From the NCBI GenBank assembly GCA_030247855.1, contig JAPDRN010000086.1, positions 62,001-126,000 of the forward strand: 64,000 bases of DNA. The letters run 5' to 3'. The notes under the pieces were generated by a model. It was not told where the DNA came from. It saw only the letters and a list, made by a program, of their open reading frames with translations, and did not search any database. Below, piece by piece: positions 22,582 through 31,850 of the stretch. Both the position numbers and the translations under genes were made by a program. Position 1 is the first letter of the stretch, and each line of letters opens with the position of its first letter. Source of the DNA: Knufia peltigerae (lineage: Eukaryota; Ascomycota; Eurotiomycetes; Chaetothyriales; Trichomeriaceae).

Positions 22582-24405
22582 ATGGCTACCGGCCTTTTCG
22601 CCTCCTTACCGAAACCCAAGTACACCGGTGAGCATGAAGAAGTCCCTCTACATGCCCAGCCGAAGGGTCCTCGAATCGTGGGACCTGGTGTGATCGATGA
22701 ATCGCAAATTGTTCTAAAGGTCAGTTGTTTTTTGATCATCGTCCGCCACGACTTCGTACTGACTCGTTTTCTTTTTCTTCCACAGCGTTCTGGACCTCCT
22801 CCCTACGGCCAACGATCAGGATGGCGACCTCGTTCGGCCGAGGATTTCGGCGATGGGGGTGCGTTTCCAGAAGTAGCAGTTGCACAATACCCTCTCGACA
22901 TGGGACGAAAAGGAACGTCATCGACTTCGAATGCTCTTGCGATCCAAGTCGACGCAGAAGGCAAGGTCAAATACGACGCACTCGCGAGACGTGGTCACGG
23001 TGACAGTCGGATCATACACTCGAGTTTCAAGGATTTGATACCGCTTCGACAGCAGGCAGACGCAGGCGACCTGAGTCTTGACAGGCCCAGCCAGGAAGAA
23101 GTCCAGGCGACCGCGGACAAGACCAGGCTCGCTCTGGAGAAATTGGTGTCGGGCGCCGTGGCGGCTCAAAAGCCAAAAAACGTCAAAGGCGTCAACCGAG
23201 AAGAAGCTACGTATGTCCGATACACACCTTCAAATCAGATGGGCGACAATTCCAAAAAGCATGATTACGTTTTGAAGATAGCCCGACGACAGGAAGATCC
23301 AATGGCGCCACCGAAGTTCAAACAGAAGAAGATCCCCCGAGGACCACCTAGTCCGCCTCCGCCAGTCATGCATTCGCCACCGCGGAAATTGACGGCAGAA
23401 GACCAAGAAGCCTGGAAAATCCCTCCACCGATCAGCAATTGGAAGAATCCCAAGGGTTATACCGTACCGCTGGACAAGCGGTTGGCTGCCGATGGACGGG
23501 GCCTACAAGATGTTACAATAAGCGATAAACACGCGCAGTTTGCGGAAGCATTGATGACAGCCGATCGACATGCTCGCGAAGAAGTCAAACTCCGCGCACA
23601 GATGCAGCAAAAGCTCGCGGAAAAGGAGAAATTGGCCAAGGAAGAACACCTGCGGGAAATGGCTCGAAAGGCGAGAGAAGAAAGACAAGCTGCGGCTGGC
23701 GGCGGTGGTGGGAGGAGAGATTCGGACTCGAGACGACGCTCACGGTCAAGGTCATACTCTGGTTCGTCATATGATTCGCGATCTGATAGTGAGGAAGAGG
23801 CTGCCAGGGAACGAGAACGTGCTCGACGAGAACGGAGGCAGGAGAATGAACGACAACTGCGACAGAGCAGAATGGGAACAGAGAAACGCATCCAGATGAT
23901 GGCCAGAGAACAAAACCGTGACATTTCCGAAAAAGTTGCACTCGGATTGGCCAAGCCTACACAAAACAAGGAGACGATGTACGATTCTAGATTGTTCAAC
24001 CAGACTTCTGGGTTTGATTCAGGATTCAACGAGGACCAGGCGTACGACAAGCCCTTGTTTGCGGCTGCGGATGCCATTGACAAAATCTACCGACCCACGG
24101 TGAACCAGGACGAGGATGAAGAAGGCGACGCAGATGCGGCGATGGACAAGATTCGAAAGTCCAGCCGGTTTGGCGATCTTGGCAGAGCACCGAAAGAAGG
24201 GTTCAAAGGTGCCGACACGGCAGAACGAGAGAGTGGTCCTGTGCAGTTTGAAAAGGACAAAGATGACACATTTGGCAACGACAGTTTCATTGGATCCGCT
24301 CCAACAGGAAAGCAAGCTGGTGAGGGCAAGAAGAGATATGGATTGGAAGAGGCCGGTCCAAGTCATAGAGACAGAAAGAGAGCGAGGGTCGACGATGATG
24401 ATTAA
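22582..24405 (+). CDS. PRP45: Pre-mRNA-processing protein 45 (SNW/SKIP family)
   Basis: Two exons, 22582-22719 and 22786-24405, give 585 aa. The 66-nt intron (GTCAGT...CACAG) contains no stop in frame; without splicing it would insert a hydrophobic stretch, so it is taken as an intron. The SNW domain is unmistakable: YVRYTPSNQMG, RQEDPMAPPKFKQKKIPRG, then PPISNWKNPKGYTVPLDKRL and LAADGRGLQD. After it come a charged helical region rich in Arg, Glu and Lys, an RS-like stretch (SRRRSRSRSYSGSSYDSRSD) and a conserved ending with ETMYDSRLFNQTSGFDSGF and AYDKPLF. It is an intrinsic component of the activated spliceosome (NineTeen-related) in the nucleus. The last residues are KRARVDDDD. Confidence 0.95.
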   Translation: MATGLFASLPKPKYTGEHEEVPLHAQPKGPRIVGPGVIDESQIVLKVSCFLIIVRHDFVLTRFLFLPQRSGPPPYGQRSGWRPRSAEDFGDGGAFPEVAVAQYPLDMGRKGTSSTSNALAIQVDAEGKVKYDALARRGHGDSRIIHSSFKDLIPLRQQADAGDLSLDRPSQEEVQATADKTRLALEKLVSGAVAAQKPKNVKGVNREEATYVRYTPSNQMGDNSKKHDYVLKIARRQEDPMAPPKFKQKKIPRGPPSPPPPVMHSPPRKLTAEDQEAWKIPPPISNWKNPKGYTVPLDKRLAADGRGLQDVTISDKHAQFAEALMTADRHAREEVKLRAQMQQKLAEKEKLAKEEHLREMARKAREERQAAAGGGGGRRDSDSRRRSRSRSYSGSSYDSRSDSEEEAARERERARRERRQENERQLRQSRMGTEKRIQMMAREQNRDISEKVALGLAKPTQNKETMYDSRLFNQTSGFDSGFNEDQAYDKPLFAAADAIDKIYRPTVNQDEDEEGDADAAMDKIRKSSRFGDLGRAPKEGFKGADTAERESGPVQFEKDKDDTFGNDSFIGSAPTGKQAGEGKKRYGLEEAGPSHRDRKRARVDDDD

Positions 24406-24819
24406 AAAAGGCGCAGTACAGTCATGGTTTATTCAATGGCATATTTTTGCACTGTCCGAAAACGAAAACATTGTCCATTTCTCGCAATGTTTCTGTCTGT
24501 CCCTTGTTACATTGTCGTGGTTCTCCATTTTGCATCGTATTGATCTGTTCTAGAATTTTCTCTGAAGCTGACGCCACTGGGCAGAGATTCAATATGTCAG
24601 TCTTACACTCCATACACCACCATCGATACTGAGGAGAAAGACGACAGACCATTTCAAGATTTCCGATTGGCTTATAAGCGAATACATCTCCTCAAATACT
24701 CGTTACCTGTACGGAGTACATTCCTACCTAGGTATACACCTTGTCCACCAGGGATTTTACATGTTACCCGTACCCAAGCAGCAGCAGCAGCAGCAAGCAG
24801 CCTTAAAAGAAAAAGATCA
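24406..24819. other. Intergenic region upstream of methyltransferase
   Basis: Contains an ACTCCGTA-type motif at about 24710, about 110 bp before the chosen ATG. The motif's presence here supports this stretch being non-coding although an in-frame ATG exists at 24667. Confidence 0.4.
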
Positions 24820-25779
24820 ATGTCATCACAATCACAATACGACGAGATTGGTCTCTCGTACGAATCCCTCAAAGCCCAGCCGGCGGCCCTGGTGGAACGA
24901 GCCAACCTCCGGGCCGTCATCACCCCATTGTTGTTATCATCACCACGACGAGGAGGACGGCCGTCGACACATCCCGATGACCGTGACGATGACGACGAAA
25001 AGGAAGAGGTGAGCGTGCTGAACCTGGCGTGCGGGACGGGTTACTATTCCCGCCTCGTCTTGTCTTGGGGTGCATCGCGAGTGGTCGGCGTCGACATATC
25101 ATCCGCCATGATCGAGGCGGCGAGGTCACAATCCGAGGACTCGTCAAGATTGACATTCCTGGTCGGAGACTGTTCTCGACCACTTTCGTTGAAAAACGCA
25201 TGGTCGGAGAAAGAAGAACGATTCGACATCGTACTCGGCGCTTGGTTACTCAACTACGCCTCTTCACCTTCCGATTTGGTGTCCATGTTTGGAAATGTAT
25301 CCTCCCACCTCAAACCGGGAGGTCACTTTGTCGGTGTCACGCCTCACCCGGCGACCGACCTGGACTCTTTTGCGGAACTGTTCGACCCTTCCAAAACGAA
25401 AAACCGCGACCGGGCAGAGTACGGAGCCACCGTGGAGTACACCGCAAAACTCCCGGGTGGTCATGGGTATCGGGCCAAAGTCACGGCTCACGTGAAACCG
25501 AGAGAGATCTCTTTTGAAAGTTTCCATCTCAAAAGAGAAGTGTACGAGAATGCCGCGAGGGATGGAGGGCTGGAAGGAGAATTGAAGTGGGTGGATGTTC
25601 AACTCCCGAGGACAAACGACGAGAGTAAAACCGGATACGGTGTCGACTTGGACTTTTGGGAAGGATATCTCGATGCTCCACATTTTGGGATATTGGTTGT
25701 TGAAAAGTATTTTGACGCTTCTCTCCTCAAAAAAAAAGAAAAACATTCTGGCTCGACTAACTCGTCGCTACGGGAGTAG
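24820..25779 (+). CDS. Class I SAM-dependent methyltransferase
   Basis: A single exon of 319 aa from the ATG at 24820. Rossmann-fold motifs are present: VLNLACGTGYYSRLVL (SAM-binding loop, motif I), RVVGVDISSAMIEAAR (acidic residue binding the ribose), FLVGDCSRPL, and FDIVLGAWLLNYA with LKPGGHFVGVTPHP. The C-terminal half (GYGVDLDFWEGYLDAPH) gives no substrate clue. A longer form from 24667 would add 51 residues, Arg-rich with few acids, which could act as a mitochondrial lead. I prefer the shorter form because the intergenic ACTCCGTA motif and an Ala/Gln repeat lie in the extension. Substrate unknown; likely a small-molecule methyltransferase. Confidence 0.82.
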   Translation: MSSQSQYDEIGLSYESLKAQPAALVERANLRAVITPLLLSSPRRGGRPSTHPDDRDDDDEKEEVSVLNLACGTGYYSRLVLSWGASRVVGVDISSAMIEAARSQSEDSSRLTFLVGDCSRPLSLKNAWSEKEERFDIVLGAWLLNYASSPSDLVSMFGNVSSHLKPGGHFVGVTPHPATDLDSFAELFDPSKTKNRDRAEYGATVEYTAKLPGGHGYRAKVTAHVKPREISFESFHLKREVYENAARDGGLEGELKWVDVQLPRTNDESKTGYGVDLDFWEGYLDAPHFGILVVEKYFDASLLKKKEKHSGSTNSSLRE

Positions 25780-25928
25780 ATATTCCATAATTCATCAACT
25801 GCCTCCACATCATCAAACCATCTTCACATTGTTTCCCCTTTTTTCATATCAAGAGTGTTTTCAATCTTCATCTTCATCCTCATCAATCACTACTTACTCA
25901 CGCCCTCGAAAAAAGGGAGGTAAAAGAA

Positions 25929-27248
25929 TTATAAACCCTCCCTGTATATCCTCCAGATATTCAACATCCTAGCCCCCTGTCCTGGAGTGAAGCCGACGTA
26001 ACACGCATCGCTACTATAATCCATGAAATTGTGAACGGGATCAGGTCCACTGTACCCTTGGGGTCCATAAGGTTCGGTACCGATACCATCGTACCCCTTT
26101 GGAACTCCTGAATTCGGACAACTATCTTTGACGGTCGAGGGACAACCATCTAATGAGCTCAAAACGTTAGCCAGAGATTTTTAAAGAGGATACAAAAATG
26201 CACGGCCACGATAGCAATCCCAAAACACCAACCGGGAAAGATTTTCTTCATTCTCATGAGGAAGAAAAAAGGAACAAAAGAAGGAACAACAAAAGGTAAG
26301 GAACTCACTAGTACTCGTCCTCTCCTGGGGAGTGTCGGCGACGTAATCACCAAAATCCCAAACGTCACAGGAACCTCCGTTGAAGGTATGCAACAAGCCG
26401 TTCCAGTGTCCAACTTCGTGGGCGGTGGTCCCTCCCAGATTGTAACCCGCGTACTTCCCACCCGGCATGGTACCACTAAGGATGTTACACCCGTCGATCA
26501 CGTACGCCGACGGATCCACACCGGCGACGATACCGGACATGGGGAGTGTACAGAACCCCAACAGCGTACTACCCGCGGGGACACCCGGTGTGTTGGTGTC
26601 GGCCTGCAACAGACTCTGATAGTAGACGTTGAGGGCAGAGTAGTTTCCCTTGCGCAACGAACGTTTCATACCGGTGTCGTCGCCGTTGCGGGCCCAAGTG
26701 TCGTTGGCGACCCGGTCGATTCCCGCAAGTCGGAACCCTATGCTGGCGTTGGTGTAGGCGTTGCTGAGGTAAGTAAACTGGTCTCGGATCATGGTGTCGC
26801 TGACGTAGTTGGAAGATGAAGGTGAGGCCGTAGACGAATCCGCAACGATGTGAATATAAGTGTCGATGGTGTATAACGGACTCGGAGCTCGACGACGGCC
26901 GTGATTGTGATTGTGAGAATGATCGTGGATGTCGTCGCCATGATGACCAGAAGGACCTTGTCCTCCTCCCCCAGACCTGAATCCGGTTCCATCACCGTCG
27001 TGCACATCTCCTCGATGATGCTGTCGAGCTTGTATACTTGTAGAGTTCCAAAGATCATTCTCCAACCTTTCACTCTCTTGCAACCATTGATGGGTGGCTG
27101 TCAAGTTGCTCGAAGGATGAGATGTACCACATGATCGGTGAATAGGTCTGTATCTTGGTATACCTGCCGCGACGACAGCTGAGTCGACCAACCCCAAGAT
27201 CGAGGCGGTTAGGTACAATAAAAAACCACGATTCAAAGACCGGGGCAT
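25929..27248 (-). CDS. Secreted M43 (pappalysin-type) metalloprotease
   Basis: Two exons, 27248-26309 and 26149-25929, give 386 aa. The intron of 159 nt (GTGAGT...TTAG) joins ERTST to NGCPSTVKDSCPNSG in phase. The ATG at 27248 opens a signal peptide (RGFLLYLTASILGLV); an upstream in-frame ATG gives a Cys-rich lead that does not fit. The catalytic motif is HEVGHWNGLLH (His277, Glu278, His281, His287), followed after the junction by HNFMDYSSDAC with the Met-turn. The pro-region carries a His-rich stretch (HDHSHNHNHGRRR) whose tri-Arg could be a Kex2 processing site. Secreted by family; cleaves extracellular protein. It resembles the MEP1-like secreted proteases of fungi. Confidence 0.92.
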
Positions 27249-27633
27249 GATCAAAAACAAACAATCATCAACGACTGACCATAGAAGCGTCCAAAAAGGA
27301 GTTTCCGAGTTCAAAACCTTTGTGGAGGATGCTGATAATTTTGTAAAATATTGTTCAACACAATGCATGGAGCACGGACATCGCTTCATACACGCACACA
27401 CATGGTGCTGCGATGGTAACGAGGAATGTGGAATGCCATATTGCTGCTCTCTAATATACTCGATGACGATGTTTGCAAATTCACATTGCCAGAAAAGGAA
27501 GTGCAGCTTTGCAAATTTTGGTTTGAGACTCGATCAGATTTATGCCTCACATCCCTATATTTCAAACAACGCCAGAGCCGTCCCGACAGAAAATACACAT
27601 CATCGTTGAAATCATACACTTGTGGTCGTGCCT
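27249..27633. other. Tandem-gene intergenic region, no gene seen
   Basis: 385 bp between the 3' end of the Cdc50-type gene and the start of the M43 protease, both on the minus strand. Open frames here are short and featureless. Confidence 0.4.
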
Positions 27634-29134
27634 CTAGGCACCTCCAGGTCTCATCTCTCGGCCTGTCGACATTCCAGTTGAAGTACCGTCATTATTCCAA
27701 CTCAAGTAAGTGTGATCACCGAGTTTTCTGCTCATGTCAGCTACAATACACACAAAAAGGCGACGAAAGAACATACCTTGGCTTGATCAAATGTGCGACA
27801 GTAAATAACGCTCCCAGGACAATGCAGAGACCACCAACCACCACATAGGCAATGCCCAAGAAGCTGTTTTTTCCACCAACAACCGACCTAGTTGACAGCA
27901 GAATGCTCTTCTTTCCAGAGTAGATGGAGACAGGGAAGACTAGGTGCATTAGAGGAGTGCCTCATTCCACGGATTGAACCCACTTACAATCATAGATATC
28001 CATCTGATAAGTGCCTGCAGTCATGGTTTCGTTGTCATTGCGCAACGCCAACTTGCTAAAAGTAGGCAATCCTGCGGTTCTCATCCAAACCTGGAATTCT
28101 TCGTACTGGGATAAATCTGGGATTGGATTTGCATCTGTGTATCCATCCGGGTAACGGAGAGCCCAATTAGGTGGCGGGGACACTTCGTAATTCTTGTACT
28201 TGGTTTTCTTGTATAAAGACGCATCTGTACTCCATGCAATGCCTTCGTTTGTCATGCGGTATTGCTGACTCTCCTGTCCACCGGAAGTACTGACTGCCAC
28301 GGGGGAATTGAGCGTGTCGTTGAATATTGAGTTGGCAATCAACCCACAAGGGTAGTATGCTTTTCCATTGTGATCCAATTTCAAAGGATTGCATGAACTA
28401 CTGTCGACCGTGTGATTGCTCAGGAAGTTCCCCTTCAGTTGATCGGTATCAAGCGACTTGACGTATCTTCGATGGTTTTGGTAGAAGTTGGTCAATCGGT
28501 AATACAGGTAGACAGGTGGACCAATGTCATTCGGAATCGAGAACTGCAGCGTACAAACTGGCGTATTTCGTAACTCGACGCTGTAGGGAGGATGAGTAGT
28601 GTTCACCGTCCTTCTCCATTGGGGTCTGGCAGTGGAATTTGATGATTTAAACGAAGCTGAGACTTTGCTCTCGGGAATCGCCGTAAATGAGGTCGTTGCA
28701 GTGGTATTGCAATCGGTGTAGTCAATCACCAACTCTTGAACCTGCGACAGAAATCAGCATCTTTCACGTTCCGGCCTAGAGGTCTCTGCGACTTACGCTC
28801 GCACTTGCCCATAACAACAGTCCACCGATCGGAGCAAAGATGATACCGATTGCGAAGAAGATGGGAAGCACCGTCTTGGGAGTAAGGATCGGTCTAAAAC
28901 AAGTCAGACCCTTGCGATTTCGTGGAGAGTAACATGGCGCAACTCACTGCCATGCTTTCAGCCGTTGTTGTCTAAAGGCGGTGTCTGTACAAGTCGTTCG
29001 TCAGCAAAACTTCAATGCAGGGGAGGGCAGGCGGCAATACTGGCTGGGCGTCGGCTCTTTTGTTTCTTAGGAGGCTCGTTGTGAGGATCTTCCTCGTGTA
29101 TAGAGTCCGTCTGGACCACGTCTGTCTGTGACAT
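27634..29134 (-). CDS. CDC50: Cdc50/Lem3 family P4-ATPase (flippase) accessory subunit
   Basis: Six exons by eye: 29134-29041, 28984-28948, 28893-28797, 28741-27988, 27939-27777 and 27727-27634, all in phase, about 412 aa. The N-terminal cytosolic part ends in NTAFRQQRLKAWQPILTPK, followed by the first membrane helix (TVLPIFFAIGIIFAPIGGLL). The large glycosylated loop has the family signature YYRLTNFYQNHRRYVKS, PCGLIANSIFNDT and QVWMRTAGLPTFSKL with conserved Cys. The second helix is FLGIAYVVVGGLCIVLGALF, and the end KLGDHTYLSWN is conserved. The protein pairs with a P4-ATPase to bring it out of the ER and flip phospholipids in Golgi, endosomal or plasma membrane. Which paralogue (Cdc50 or Lem3) is not settled, so the symbol is tentative. 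Confidence 0.92.
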
Positions 29135-29767
29135 GATGGCGGATGTTGGTCTCAGGCGAGGAAGTAATAACGCGTCCGAAAGGATAAAACGAAGGCTGAC
29201 AAGTCCCTTTCGAGCGCAGTTGAGAACCAGTTGAGATCATGGACGCCGGTTGTTCACTCAGCATTGCGCCTCGCCCGCGATTCCCGGGAAACTGGCGCCA
29301 TTCCGTTTCGAGCCTTAGTGCGTCTTCACAGCCTCCGTCACAACTTCGACCTTTTCTTGTGCTCCAACAAATCTTTCCTTCTTTTCCTTTTCTTCAGTAC
29401 AAAACTCATTCCGGACATGATTTATTGTAGGAGCCAGGGCTGCTTCTAGGCACTTTCTCTTTCTCCTCTGCAACGTGATCCGAGATCAATATACGCGCCG
29501 TAGCTGGAGCTGGCTAGGACTCTTTGCTTCTGCAAAAGATTACAATGATGTTTCGGTTCCTTACCGACGGTCGCTACAAATTGAACACTCGCACTTTTTT
29601 TTCAAGATTTATTAATTATTCTCGAGCAGCGCCTGGCAATTGCATTTGGCAGTGGCACGATTAGTCTATCTATCGTTCATACATTGCATGGATCCCTGTC
29701 GTAAAAACGTGTAAGGTCTACTCAACTCCAGGCACCATTCCATAGTTTCACCGTTGTTACATGTCTC
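29135..29767. other. Tandem-gene intergenic region, no gene seen
   Basis: About 630 bp. CT-rich stretches near 29340-29400 on the + strand and an AT-rich patch near 29600-29640. Nothing recognised. Confidence 0.45.
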
Positions 29768-31450
29768 CTATGACTTTTCATTTTTGTCTGCAGCTTCCCA
29801 GGTGCTTTCTTGCTTGGTCCCAGGGGGCAGCCATCCAGATGCAAGGGGAGATTCATGTGGTCGACCTCGAGTATCATCCCTCTTAGGGTGTGAAGCAGAC
29901 ATCTCACCCACATGATCCAAGTTCATCGGGTGGCTTGGCTGCAGTCCCGGGGTATTGACTTCGGTCACAGGCAACAAAGCTGCTCTATGACGGAAATGGT
30001 CAGACTTGGTTCGTCTTTCGGCGGCGTCTTCCATGCTAGTGCGATCGTAGAGATAAAGCCCGACACATGTGAGTCCAATGCCGACGGCCTGTATCGAGGT
30101 AGTCGAGCTGCGAAACCAGACCACAGCAACCACAATAACCCAGACCCGTTTTATCAATGAGGCCACAGAATAGGAGACTGGCGAGAGCATCGACAGCAAG
30201 ACGAAGGCCATGATATTCTGGAAAAAGTGGAACACTCCGTTGAAGATGAATTCCAACACCAGCTCGCCATGATCCAAGGCATTTCTTTTGGTCGAGAGGT
30301 CGATAGATCCATCCTTCCATAACTCTTCTACGAGTTCAAACCCTTCGGTGTAAATCCAGACAGGGGCGGAGAGTAGGAAGGCACCGACAGAACAGTAGCA
30401 TAGCAGGTTGAGCTTGTCCAACTTTCTCGGCAGGCGAGACTGCCCATCGGCTTCTGCGCGTGCTGCCTCGGTAAAAAGCTTCTTCGAAAAGATGTTTTGG
30501 CTCACAAAAACAATTGCTGCCACCAATGCAGCACTAATTCCCCAGAAATTGCTTGAAAAGTCCGTAGAACATGCCATCATCACACCCAAGGTGAGTGGTA
30601 CAAGTGACAAGTATGTAGCTCGCTTGTAGCGAATTCGAAAAACAATCCGGTACGCTAGTACCGTGAAAAGTGGCGATAGTCCTTTGATAGTGTGGACAAG
30701 TGAGACTGGAATCTTGGATGTGGCATATGAGCTGAGTAGATGCCCTAGGAGTTGGAAAATCGACAGTGGGAATGCTGTTGACAACACATCCCAAGATGGT
30801 TTCCTCAGGCCATTTCTAAGTGCAGGTATGGATCTCTTCAGGGAGGGAAACGTCGATGATAGACCAGTCAATACCAGACACCAGAATGAGACCGAGGCAA
30901 ATTGTACAATTGTGAGTGTCGCTGGCTTGGGTAAGGCGTTGAGAATGGATTTGGAAGATGTGTTTGTAAGAGCCGACGTCATGTACCAGACGATACAAAG
31001 AGCCTGTCGTGTTCATTAGCCATGCAACCATGCACTATACGAGCGACATACAATGAGTTTGTAGGACACTGGTGCTCTCAGTGCTTCAGCCAGTTCATGC
31101 GCATTTTCGCTCACACTACCTTGTCGTGTCCGAAATTTGTTTAATGCCTCACTGACACTTCTCCGAGGCCGATGTCCATATATTCCAGCAGGTCTTGCGT
31201 TGCGCAATCTTTGACTCTCTCTTCTCGCTGGCCATTTGATCTCGTGGTTCGAAAGTTGACCAGGTGTTATTTCCAGGGGACTCTCAGCAACCACGTTCGC
31301 ACCAGGGTTGAACGAAAAGTTTGGGAGGGTATCGTCGAAAGAAGGAAATCTCTCCCGAGAGGTCGACTCTCTTGCGCCTTTGTGAGGGGATAGCGAGCGG
31401 TGCTGAGCGTCAGATCGCAACTCAGGAGGTTCAGTCATCGTAGTAGTCAT
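29768..31450 (-). CDS. SLY41: Sly41-like triose-phosphate/nucleotide-sugar transporter family protein
   Basis: Two exons, 31450-31052 and 31003-29768, separated by a 48-nt intron, give 544 aa. The first 130 residues are polar and Ser/Arg-rich, cytosolic. From ALCIVWYMTSALTNTSSKSIL on there are about ten membrane helices of the drug/metabolite transporter superfamily. The segments KIPVSLVHTIKGLSPLFTVL, SLVPLTLGVMMAC, NIMAFVLLSMLSPVSYSVASL and KRVWVIVVAVVWF are usual for the triose-phosphate translocator domain. The C-terminal tail after YDRTSMEDAAERR is hydrophilic. Yeast Sly41 is an ER/Golgi membrane protein found as a suppressor of Ypt1 loss; the transported substrate of this branch is not known to me. 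Confidence 0.88.
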
Positions 31451-31850
31451 GCTGTGATTGAAATGACAATGATCTCCTTGCCATTAGGATGCATCTGCCA
31501 GCGTGGTGCTCTACGGAGCGTCTGAAAGAAGTGACATGTTTTTCTACAACAATTGTGAGATCGTAGAAATGTAACTCAAGGAAAGTTCAAAAGGCTTGCG
31601 ATCAGCAATGTCTGTAATCCTGCTTGTTCCATCAAACAGGACTGTTGCACTTTGACGACGCTATGAATCGGAGCAGTCCGGTGCTGCATCACACTATTGC
31701 GCGGCCCCAGTACGCTAAGCCCAAATCAGTAGGCGGTGTTACAACAAAGCTTCGCAGAGCTTCGCATCGGAACAACAATAATCCTAATTTCTTGTAAACA
31801 CCCTTCCGTCTCATCTTCACCCAGAGTAGGATCCCTCACAATGTACAGCG
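31451..31850. promoter_or_regulatory. Divergent promoter region
   Basis: 400 bp between the Sly41-like gene and the secreted hydrolase. A direct repeat AGCTTCGCA(G/T) occurs near 31749-31768. No other element assigned. Confidence 0.35.

Noticed and set aside
24667..24819. 51-residue N-terminal extension of the methyltransferase
   Set aside because: Contains an ACTCCGTA-type intergenic motif and a simple Ala/Gln repeat; judged 5' leader, though a mitochondrial lead cannot be excluded.
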